From the NCBI RefSeq assembly GCF_017599345.1, contig NZ_JAGFVL010000061.1, positions 1 to 44,283 on the forward strand: a stretch of 44,283 nucleotides of DNA, in the 5' to 3' direction. Shown in pieces: positions 1-6,430 of this stretch; the stretch's first letter is position 1; every line of letters begins with the position of its first letter. Source of the stretch: Gracilibacillus suaedae (GTDB lineage: Bacteria > Bacillota > Bacilli > Bacillales > Amphibacillaceae). A program made the translations under genes and the position numbers. The notes beneath the pieces are model-generated. The model saw only the letters and a list, made by a program, of their open reading frames with translations. It was not told where the DNA came from and did not search any database.

Positions 1-144
1 GTGAGTTCCCACAGGAGTCTCCGTATTCTGCCTACGCTATTGTTGTGCTCTGGTTATAGAAAGGATAGAACTCATGGAAATACATATGGTGGAGAATTCG
101 ATTGGTTGATTTCGGATTAGTGTTGTAGGGCATATCTTAACGAA

Positions 145-269
145 GGCCGCCCACTTTCACTCCTGTGGGAATTGTTTGACCTGAAGATCCACTTTTTCGA
201 GCGGTTTTGGCTCGAAAAAGTTAGCTGAAGGACAAACCCCACGGAAAGGGAAGTGGGCAGCCGGAGTGG
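145..269. repeat. Dispersed palindromic intergenic repeat, copy 1 (complete)
   Basis: An imperfect inverted repeat of about 125 bp. The left end begins GGCCGCCCACTTT and the right end finishes AAGTGGGCAGCC plus GGAGTGG. The centre is a perfect 11-bp stem, CTTTTTCGAGC (192-202) with GCTCGAAAAAG (210-220). The whole element could fold into one long hairpin. A left-half copy lies at 3334-3402 and an internally deleted copy at 40759-40840. The first ~60 bases of the window (TTCCCACAGGAGT at about 7-19) share the CCCACAGGAGT end and may be part of another relative. No coding potential is seen. Confidence 0.75.
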
Positions 270-643
270 CAGTTATGATCACGATATATGTCAAAATTAC
301 TTCATAGGTGACTGTGCATTTAATTTCGAACAAACAGTATTTTCACTACTTCGCAGTATATATCTACTGTGTAATATATCATTAAACCTGGACAGGTGAT
401 AGGGTAAATATATCTATTGAATGCAAAAAGAAGAGCCGATGAGATATCTCATCGGCCAAAAGAAAAAGGGGCTATCATTTTGTGAGAAAGCAATCTTTGC
501 AGCATTGCTCAATTTGGAACACTTTAAATATAGCAAATAAATGAAAAGCTGGTGTTAAGTATCAGTTAAGATCGTGTAAAGTTTTTCCTGAATCTATGAT
601 AAATCGTTATAATGTTAGATAATAGTTTTGAGGAGGAGTTAAC
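270..643. other. Non-coding stretch with a 22-bp perfect palindrome
   Basis: No gene is seen here. A perfect 22-bp palindrome lies at 435-456 (arms GCCGATGAGAT/ATCTCATCGGC). On the minus strand it is followed by a T-rich run, so it could terminate minus-strand transcription, but no gene in this window ends there. A TATAAT hexamer at 608-613 is a candidate -10 for the gene that starts at 644; no convincing -35 accompanies it. Confidence 0.4.
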
Positions 644-2188
644 ATGAAGTCAGTTTCGATTTGTGTAACAAGTGATGTGCATGGTCATATCATGCCAACG
701 AATTATCGCAACAATCAAGAAGAACAGATTGGTTTAGCAAAAACGGCTAATATTTTGAAAGAAATAAGGGAGAGAAATGATACGATTTTAATAGATAATG
801 GCGACTTTATTCAAGGAAGTCCATTCACCTATTATTTTGCCAAAAAGCAAGCAGATCAGCCTAGTCCAATGATTAAGGTTGCCAACCAACTAAACTATGA
901 TCTAGCAGTAATCGGTAATCATGAATTTAATTATGGACAGCCATACTTACAAAAAGCAGTTGCAGCGTCTGATTTTCCCTGGCTCTCTGCTAATATAGTA
1001 GATAATGTAACGAATCATCCTTTTTTAGGTAAGCCTTATATCATCAAAGAAATAGCAGGGATACGCATTGCTATATTAGGATTAACCACACATTACATAC
1101 CAAATTGGGAGGACCCCAATCATATAAAAAACCTTGCTTTTGAAGATGCCTGTCAGTCTGCAAAAAAATGGGTAGCAAAAATTCGTGAAAAAGAAGTACC
1201 AGATGTGATGGTGGTCAGCTATCACGGTGGATTGGAACGTGATCCCCAAACAGGTGAACCGACCGAAGATCTTACAGGAGAAAACCAAGGTTATCAAATC
1301 TGCAAGGAAGTAGAAGGAATTGATATCTGTATTACAGGTCATCAGCATCGCTTTCTAACAGAAAATATTAATGGAGTAACAGTTGTTCAACCTGGCAATA
1401 ATGGTCAAGCGATCGTAGAGATAAGACTAGAATTCGATCAAACGATCCAATCCATTACTACTACTCTGCATCGTGTAGATGAACAGACAAAAGTAGATCA
1501 CCAAGTGGAAAACAGTATACGGGAAGAAGAAAAACAGGTTCAAGCCTTCTTAGATCAAACCATTACAACAGTGAAGGGTGATATGGAAATAAGCGATCCG
1601 ATGAATGTACGGTTACATGGTCATCCTTTTATTAACTATATTAATCAATTGCAAATGGATGTAGCGGAGGTGGATATTTCGTGTACGGCATTATTTCACG
1701 ATCAGTCACCAGGATTTCCTCAACAAATAACAATGAGAGATATTGTATCTAATTATATTTATCCTAATACACTAAAAGTACTGAAATTAACAGGACAAGA
1801 TATAAAAGACGCATTAGAAAAATCCGCTAGTTTCTTTCAAGTGGAAAACAATGAAATAGAGATTAATCCAACGTATTTGAAACCAAAACCACAACCATAT
1901 AATTATGATATGTGGCAAGGTATTTACTACGAAATCAAGCTATCGAATTCAATTGGTGAACGAGTGATAAGGTTGGAATATCAAGGTGAGCCACTTGATT
2001 TAAATCAAGCATTTCAAGTCGTTATGAACAATTATCGTGCAAGTGGTGGCGGAGACTATCATATGTTTAAAAACAAAGAAGTGGTGAAAGATATCCCGAT
2101 AGATATGACAGAATTGATTGCTGATGACCTTTTGAAAAGGGATGAACTTGTTCCTGATTCATCTAGTTATTTTCGTATAATTGAATAA
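644..2188 (+). CDS. Bifunctional metallophosphatase/5'-nucleotidase family protein
   Basis: A 514-residue two-domain protein of the UshA/YunD type. The N-terminal calcineurin-like metallophosphoesterase domain (about 1-290) shows the metal-binding blocks in order: TSDVHGH (D-x-H) near residue 9, DNGDFIQG, IGNHEFNYG, SYHGG and ITGHQHR. The C-terminal 5'-nucleotidase domain (about 315-500) carries NNYRASGGGDYHMF, typical of its substrate-binding region. No signal peptide is visible, so it probably acts in the cytoplasm, unlike secreted UshA proteins. The start follows GAGGAGG. Family members hydrolyse nucleotides, UDP-sugars or cyclic nucleotides; the substrate here cannot be read from sequence. 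It appears monocistronic. Confidence 0.85.
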   Translation: MKSVSICVTSDVHGHIMPTNYRNNQEEQIGLAKTANILKEIRERNDTILIDNGDFIQGSPFTYYFAKKQADQPSPMIKVANQLNYDLAVIGNHEFNYGQPYLQKAVAASDFPWLSANIVDNVTNHPFLGKPYIIKEIAGIRIAILGLTTHYIPNWEDPNHIKNLAFEDACQSAKKWVAKIREKEVPDVMVVSYHGGLERDPQTGEPTEDLTGENQGYQICKEVEGIDICITGHQHRFLTENINGVTVVQPGNNGQAIVEIRLEFDQTIQSITTTLHRVDEQTKVDHQVENSIREEEKQVQAFLDQTITTVKGDMEISDPMNVRLHGHPFINYINQLQMDVAEVDISCTALFHDQSPGFPQQITMRDIVSNYIYPNTLKVLKLTGQDIKDALEKSASFFQVENNEIEINPTYLKPKPQPYNYDMWQGIYYEIKLSNSIGERVIRLEYQGEPLDLNQAFQVVMNNYRASGGGDYHMFKNKEVVKDIPIDMTELIADDLLKRDELVPDSSSYFRIIE

Positions 2189-2286
2189 TGATAGACTAAA
2201 AAAATAGTATAAAGATAGAAAAATATTACGAATTGACGTATAAAACACTTCATTGTTGCCCCATAATGACAAATGTGACAAGCATT

Positions 2287-2310
2287 TGTAACATCGTAAT
2301 TTTTGTTACA
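2287..2310 (+). promoter_or_regulatory. Inverted repeat upstream of the LysM-3D gene
   Basis: TGTAACA (2287-2293) and TGTTACA (2304-2310) form a 7-bp inverted repeat with a 10-bp spacer; another TGTAAC lies at 2326-2331. TGT(A/T)A(C/T/A) half-sites recall the WalR box of yocH-type genes in Bacillus, but the half-site spacing is not the canonical 11-bp direct repeat. An operator role is inference. Confidence 0.35.
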
Positions 2311-2389
2311 GACTCTTAAATTCACTGTAACCACAAAGGGTATTTCGATGTGTTATATTGGTGCTTGTCAACATTGAAAGGAGGCAACT

Positions 2390-3172
2390 ATGATGCGAAG
2401 GTTTTTAGTGTCAGTAGGTTTTGTTACAACTAGCTTCTTTTTTGTGCTACCAATTTCGGCAGCAGAATATGAGGTAGAAAAAGGAGATAGTTTGTGGGAC
2501 ATTGCACAAGAACATAACACAACAGTTGCGGATTTAAAGGAGATTAACGAGCTAGATTCAGACTTAATTCTTCCAAAACAAATTTTAGAGATAGATAGAG
2601 AAATTACTTACACGGTTGAAAGAGGTGATTCATTAAGTCAAATCGCTCATGATTATGATGTAACGGTTAGCGATTTAAAAGAATGGAATAACCTCGAAAC
2701 AGATTTAATAATTATTGATGAAAAATTAATCATCAAGGATGTAAACAAAGAACAGTCTGAACCACAACAAGAAGAGGAAACAAAGGAAGTAAACCAGACA
2801 GAAGAAACACCAGAAGCTACAGAGCCAAAGATTGAAAAACAAGCGAATACAGCAAATGAAGAATCATCTGAAGACCAAACTGGTGAAACTATCTCAGTAT
2901 CAGCAACTGCATATACTGCAGAATGTGATGGCTGTTCAGGTGTCACTGCTACAGGGATTGATTTATTAGAAAATCCTAACATGAAAGTAATTGCAGTAGA
3001 CCCTAGCGTTATCCCACTTGGAACTAGAGTACATGTGGAAGGTTACGGAGAAGCAATCGCCGGGGATACTGGTGGAGCAATTAAAGGGAATAAAATCGAC
3101 ATTCATGTTCCAACAAAAGACGAAGCCTATGACTGGGGCGTCCGCACAGTAGACGTCACTATATTAGACTAG
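2390..3172 (+). CDS. LysM (x2) and 3D-domain cell-wall protein, YocH-like
   Basis: A 260-residue secreted protein. The signal peptide is about residues 1-25 (ends PISAA). LysM repeats are at about 27-69 (YEVEKGDSLWDIAQEHN) and 73-115 (YTVERGDSLSQIAHDYD); then comes a Glu/Thr-rich linker, and a C-terminal 3D domain (about 165-260) with TAYTAECDGCSG, VIAVDPSVIPLGT, GDTGGAI and KIDIHVP, the aspartates that name the fold. LysM binds peptidoglycan; the 3D domain is related to MltA-type lytic transglycosylases, so a wall-remodelling enzyme like YocH is likely. GGAGG precedes adjacent ATG codons at 2390 and 2393; either could be the start. A terminator follows. Confidence 0.88.
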   Translation: MMRRFLVSVGFVTTSFFFVLPISAAEYEVEKGDSLWDIAQEHNTTVADLKEINELDSDLILPKQILEIDREITYTVERGDSLSQIAHDYDVTVSDLKEWNNLETDLIIIDEKLIIKDVNKEQSEPQQEEETKEVNQTEETPEATEPKIEKQANTANEESSEDQTGETISVSATAYTAECDGCSGVTATGIDLLENPNMKVIAVDPSVIPLGTRVHVEGYGEAIAGDTGGAIKGNKIDIHVPTKDEAYDWGVRTVDVTILD

Positions 3173-3184
3173 TAAAGTAAGTAG

Positions 3185-3217
3185 AAACTCTCTCGTTTTG
3201 TGCGAGGGAGTTTTTTT
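3185..3217 (+). terminator. Rho-independent terminator of the LysM-3D gene
   Basis: The stem AACTCTCTCG / CGAGGGAGTT (one G-T pair), with a 7-nt loop, runs directly into seven Ts. Confidence 0.85.
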
Positions 3218-3333
3218 GTTGCTAGGAAAGTTTATAATTCGTGGTACCATCGTTGTTGAACTATGATAAGCGAAACTTGAGAATAACCCAAGTTGTTAGG
3301 TTTTGGGTATGTTGTAGAGCAGAGCTTAGTGTG

Positions 3334-3402
3334 GGCCGCCCACTTCCACTCCTGTGGGAATTGTTTGCCCTGAAGATCCACTTTTTCGAGCGATTTTAGC
3401 TC
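3334..3402. repeat. Dispersed palindromic repeat, copy 2 (left half only)
   Basis: It matches 145-213 with few differences (GGCCGCCCACTT, CCTGTGGGAATTGTTTG, CCTGAAGATCCACTTTTTCGA) and stops after the first half of the central stem, so the right arm is missing. The ~80 bases before it (3255-3333) contain AACTATGATAAGCGAAACTT, which resembles the end of the second repeat family at 30401/41084. Nothing else is seen between 3218 and 3470. Confidence 0.7.
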
Positions 3403-3472
3403 AGTTTTTCTAACGAATTTGCACAAAAACAAATAAACTCAAAAAAAATTAAAAAAAATCACAGATTAAGAG

Positions 3473-3501
3473 TTGCTATTTCAAAGTAAATATCTTATAA
3501 T
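3473..3501 (+). promoter_or_regulatory. SigA-type promoter of the Gfo/Idh/MocA gene
   Basis: TTGCTA (3473-3478), a 17-bp spacer, then TATAAT (3496-3501). The expected start point falls inside the palindrome at 3504-3517. Confidence 0.65.
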
Positions 3502-3503
3502 TT

Positions 3504-3517
3504 TAACAACGTTGTTA
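3504..3517 (+). promoter_or_regulatory. 14-bp perfect palindrome at the transcription start (candidate LacI/GalR-type operator)
   Basis: TAACAACGTTGTTA is perfectly palindromic with a central CG, as in LacI-family operators, and sits just after the -10 hexamer where a bound repressor would block initiation. The cognate regulator is not identifiable from the window. Confidence 0.5.
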
Positions 3518-3526
3518 TTATAAAAC

Positions 3527-3540
3527 TGCAAGCGATTACA
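3527..3540 (+). promoter_or_regulatory. Catabolite-responsive element (cre) for CcpA
   Basis: TGCAAGCGATTACA matches the cre consensus WTGNAANCGNWNNCW except for its first base. It lies downstream of the promoter, a usual place for CcpA roadblock repression, and suggests that the downstream dehydrogenase is a catabolic gene. Confidence 0.6.
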
Positions 3541-3564
3541 AAAATAACATTGGGAGTGTGCGAA

Positions 3565-4857
3565 GTGAAGAAAAAATATGTTTTAGTTGGAACTGGTGGC
3601 CGTGCAGAGTTTTTCTATGGAGCAATGGTGCGTGATTTTCAGGAAACGTGTGAACTAGTTGCTTTTTGTGATACCAATCAAACACGATTAAATTATGCTA
3701 ATAAACTATTAAAAGACAAATATGGAGTCTCAGAAATCAATACGTATACAGCAGATCAATTTGATGAAATGATTGCAACGGAAAAACCAGACATTGTCAT
3801 TGTAACTTCAATGGACAGAACACATCATCGATATATCATTCGTGCAATGGAATTAGGCTGTGATGCAATTACAGAAAAACCGATGACAGTCGATGCAGAG
3901 AAGACACAAGCAATTATTGATGCAATTGAACGAACAGGTCAAAATGTTCGCGTTACATTCAATTATCGTTATGCACCACATAATACGAAGATCCGTGAGT
4001 TAATTCGCGATGGTGCAATTGGTCAAGTAAATTCGGTCCACTTTGAATGGGCTTTGGATACACAGCATGGAGCAGATTATTTCCGTCGTTGGCATCGTGA
4101 TAAACGTAATAGTGGTGGACTACTTGTTCATAAGTCAACACATCATTTTGATCTAGTTAATTTCTGGCTCAACACGGAACCAGATGTAGTTTATGCAACA
4201 GGTGGACTTCGTTTCTACGGAAAAGAAAATGCCGAAGAACGTGGTGTGACAAGATTCTATGAACGAGCACATGGCAGTGAGTATGCCAAAGATGATCCAT
4301 TTGCAATTGATTTAGAATCCAATGAACATTTGAAATCGATGTATTTAGATGCTGAAAAAGAAGACGGATATCATCGTGATCAGAGTGTGTTTGGTGATGG
4401 AATTAACATTGAAGATACCTTAGGAGTAAATGTGACATATAAAAACAAATCGATTTTAACGTATTCTTTAAATGCATACTTACCATGGGAAGGTTTTCAG
4501 ATTGCTTTTAATGGTACAGAAGGGCGAATTGAAGTACAGGTGCGTGAGCAATCTTATATTAATTCAGGTGGTAATAAGAGTGATGAAGGAAAATTGAGCG
4601 GTAAATCAATCCGAGTATTACCTATGTTTGGCGAACCATATGAAGTAGAAGTGGAAGAAAAAGAAGGTGGCCATGGCGGTGGCGATCCGGAATTGTTAAA
4701 TGATTTATTTGGGGTACCAAAAGAGGATGAATTTAACCGTGCTGCTTCACACATTGATGGCGCCATATCGATTTTAACTGGAATTGCTGGAAATAAATCG
4801 TTAGCAACAGGGCAAGCAGTAAAAGTGGATGATCTAGTAGACCTGAAAAGGAAGTAA
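3565..4857 (+). CDS. Gfo/Idh/MocA family NAD(P)-dependent oxidoreductase
   Basis: About 430 residues. The N-terminal Rossmann fold opens with KYVLVGTGGRAEFFYG and contains EKPMTVDAEKT, the family's EKP motif whose Lys acts in catalysis and cofactor binding; NYRYAP follows. The C-terminal half has the alpha/beta substrate-binding domain with HWDxxxF-like HKSTHHFDLVNFW. These enzymes oxidise or reduce sugars, inositols and sugar acids; the substrate here is unknown. GTG at 3565 is preferred because GGGAG lies 8 bases upstream; an upstream TTG at 3550 would have no ribosome site. It stands alone between a cre-bearing promoter and a strong terminator. Confidence 0.85.
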   Translation: MKKKYVLVGTGGRAEFFYGAMVRDFQETCELVAFCDTNQTRLNYANKLLKDKYGVSEINTYTADQFDEMIATEKPDIVIVTSMDRTHHRYIIRAMELGCDAITEKPMTVDAEKTQAIIDAIERTGQNVRVTFNYRYAPHNTKIRELIRDGAIGQVNSVHFEWALDTQHGADYFRRWHRDKRNSGGLLVHKSTHHFDLVNFWLNTEPDVVYATGGLRFYGKENAEERGVTRFYERAHGSEYAKDDPFAIDLESNEHLKSMYLDAEKEDGYHRDQSVFGDGINIEDTLGVNVTYKNKSILTYSLNAYLPWEGFQIAFNGTEGRIEVQVREQSYINSGGNKSDEGKLSGKSIRVLPMFGEPYEVEVEEKEGGHGGGDPELLNDLFGVPKEDEFNRAASHIDGAISILTGIAGNKSLATGQAVKVDDLVDLKRK

Positions 4858-4858
4858 T

Positions 4859-4902
4859 AGACAAAAGGCTGTTGACGAAGTTTAGTCAACAGCCTTTTGT
4901 CT
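4859..4902. terminator. Strong hairpin terminator, probably bidirectional
   Basis: A perfect 18-bp stem (AGACAAAAGGCTGTTGAC and its complement) with an 8-base loop. CTTTTGTCT follows on the plus strand, and the A-rich left arm becomes T-rich on the minus strand. It separates the oxidoreductase from the minus-strand small gene that ends at 4937. Confidence 0.75.
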
Positions 4903-4936
4903 ACAACATTGATCAAAGTCTCACTGTATATTTCTT

Positions 4937-5056
4937 CTATTGATCTTGCTCCATTTCAATTACATCATCATTTATAGACTGTTCGTTAGTTGAAAATCCA
5001 ATCACACCGAAGCATGCGATTAATAGAAGAAATAACACTACTAATAATTTTCTCAT
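4937..5056 (-). CDS. 39-residue small lipoprotein-like or single-span membrane protein
   Basis: A short gene with a good ribosome site (AGGAGGG, then ATG). The protein starts MRKLLVVLFLLLIACFG and continues into a short acidic tail, ending EMEQDQ. LIAC fits a lipobox ([LVI]-x-[AGS]-C), which would leave a 25-residue lipid-anchored peptide; alternatively it is a single-span membrane peptide. It shares an intergenic region with the divergent DHQS-II-like gene and ends near the hairpin at 4859-4902. The function is unknown. Codon usage matches its neighbours. Similar tiny lipoproteins are common and rarely annotated. Confidence 0.6.
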   Translation of the reverse strand: MRKLLVVLFLLLIACFGVIGFSTNEQSINDDVIEMEQDQ

Positions 5057-5167
5057 TTGTTATCCCTCCTAATTTGTAAATCCAACTTATATTGTATATG
5101 ATAATCGGTATAATAACTATGTAATTTCTGTGGAAAAACGTACAAAATTATGAATGGAGGATAAAAA

Positions 5168-5716
5168 TTGGTAAATAACCTGCAAGAGGCTGAAATTGCC
5201 CGGATAGAGAGTATAGGGGAAGGGTCACGGGTCTGTTTAGATTTAGTTGATCATCTTGCCCCGACTGAAGGAATATTGTTGGGAAATACAGGGCATGGCT
5301 ACTTTTTTGTATTAGCGGAGAATCGGACAACCGATACCTACCCAGCCAGACCATTTCGTATAAATAGTGGAGCCATTCATCATTATGTTCTTAAAGAAGA
5401 GGAGAAGACGGCTTATTTAGCGGAACTGAAACCGGGTCATAACATTACGGTATATAATGAAAATGGCGAAACGCGGAAAATAGCCATTGGCCGCGTGAAA
5501 ATAGAAAAACGCCCTCTTATGCGTGTGGTAGCAAAAGTTGGCGATACAGAGATTTCAGCGACACTCCAAGAGGCTGACAGTGTTCATGTATTAACTCCTG
5601 AACACAAGGAAAAACCAGCTATCACACTCCAAGAAGGTGAACGAATTTTAGTAAAACTTGATCAACCTGGTCGGCATCTTGGCGAGAAAATAGAAGAAGA
5701 GATAATCGAATTTTAA
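5168..5716 (+). CDS. Stand-alone C-terminal domain of 3-dehydroquinate synthase II (archaeal-type) family
   Basis: 182 residues, TTG start with AATGGAGG 7 bases upstream. The whole protein lines up, from memory of the family, with the second half of the archaeal-type 3-dehydroquinate synthase II (MJ1249-like, usually about 350-380 residues): AEIARIESIGEGSRVCLDL, EGILLGNTGHGYFFV, ARPFRINSGAIHHYVL, TAYLAELKPG, IGRVKIEKRPLM, TLQEADSVHVL and GRHLGEKIEEEIIEF. The N-terminal catalytic half is absent, and the upstream DNA holds a divergent gene, so this is not a simple truncation in place. It lies just before the tryptophan T-boxes and ends 40 bases before their promoter, so it is not obviously co-transcribed with trp. 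A full synthase activity is doubtful; a regulatory or partner role is possible. The family call is firm, the function open. Confidence 0.8.
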   Translation: MVNNLQEAEIARIESIGEGSRVCLDLVDHLAPTEGILLGNTGHGYFFVLAENRTTDTYPARPFRINSGAIHHYVLKEEEKTAYLAELKPGHNITVYNENGETRKIAIGRVKIEKRPLMRVVAKVGDTEISATLQEADSVHVLTPEHKEKPAITLQEGERILVKLDQPGRHLGEKIEEEIIEF

Positions 5717-5753
5717 TGTTGTGTAAATTTTCCGAAAACTCAAAAGAAAGTTG

Positions 5754-5782
5754 TTGACAAAATATCAAGAGCATACTATGAT
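5754..5782 (+). promoter_or_regulatory. Consensus SigA promoter of the trp operon
   Basis: TTGACA (5754-5759), a 17-bp spacer and TATGAT (5777-5782). The start point would be near 5790, placing both T-boxes in the leader RNA. No other good promoter is seen before trpE. Confidence 0.85.
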
Positions 5783-5811
5783 AGTATCAACATTTAAAAA
5801 CGTGATGGCAT

Positions 5812-6056
5812 TGATGAAGAGAAGTAGCTTATACTCAAGCACTAAAGAGAGCTGATGGTAGGTGCAAATCAGTGTGCAAGGTAAGTGAATGGACTTCTGA
5901 GCCCCAAACCGAACGAGAATCTAGTAGGCTTTGGCGAGATACCCACTCGTTGCAAAAGGGTAGCGTTGATCAGACGTGATAAGTGAGCTGTATGTGCAGC
6001 TAATAAAGGTGGTACCACGGGTTTCCTCGTCCTTTTCGGATGTGGAAACCCTTTTT
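5812..6056 (+). promoter_or_regulatory. T-box riboswitch 1 (tRNA-Trp) with terminator
   Basis: A leader RNA that senses uncharged tRNA. The stem I base is AGAAGT (5820-5825) with ACTTCT (5893-5898). The specifier codon TGG (Trp) is at 5890-5892, just before the closing strand and preceded by GTGAA. The conserved T-box sequence AAAGGTGGTACCACGG (6005-6020) overlaps the left arm of the terminator: GGGTTTCC (6019-6026) with GGAAACCC (6044-6051), then Ts to 6056. Uncharged tRNA-Trp binding would favour the antiterminator and read-through. Confidence 0.92.
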
Positions 6057-6075
6057 GTATTGCTGGAAAAGTAAA

Positions 6076-6140
6076 GTGACCAGTAATTGAGTTAAAACGT
6101 CCAGTAAAACCACAAAAGTGTCCAATAAAATATAGAAAAT
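6076..6140 (+). repeat. Three-unit 21-bp periodic spacer between the T-boxes
   Basis: Related blocks GACCAGTAA, GTCCAGTAA and GTCCAATAA have their CC at 6080, 6101 and 6122, exactly 21 bp apart, each followed by an A-rich stretch. The sequence separates the terminator of T-box 1 from stem I of T-box 2. It has the same period as the array at 17713-17985 but a different unit. Confidence 0.5.
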
Positions 6141-6389
6141 TGATGAGAAGGAAGAGTACAATGTTCCCGCTGTATGACAGAGAGCCGGAAATGCTGAGAA
6201 TCCGGTATACACGGAAATTGGAATGGACCTTCGAGAGTGCCTTGGAAATGATAGTACAGGGCAACGGCTGATCCCCGTTAATGGATAATGAGCGGAAGGC
6301 TAGAAAATAGCCCTCAACAAAAGGTGGCACCGCGGTAATCAAACCGTCCTTATGCAGACTTATAAAGTTTGTATAAGGACGGTTTTTTA
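6141..6389 (+). promoter_or_regulatory. T-box riboswitch 2 (tRNA-Trp) with terminator
   Basis: The second leader in tandem. The stem I base is GAAGG (6147-6151) with CCTTC (6228-6232). The specifier TGG is at 6224-6226, again preceded by GGAA. The T-box sequence is AAGGTGGCACCGCGG (6321-6335). The terminator is AAACCGTCCTTAT (6341-6353) with ATAAGGACGGTTTTTT (ending about 6388). Two Trp-specific switches in series should give tighter, more graded control of trpE than one. Confidence 0.92.
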
Positions 6390-6430
6390 TATTCGGATAA
6401 TTAAACTTTTAAAAAAAGGAGTCGAACGAA

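Noticed and set aside
3232-3432. 66-codon minus-strand open frame
   Set aside because: It is built from the dispersed repeat copy 2 and has no ribosome site.
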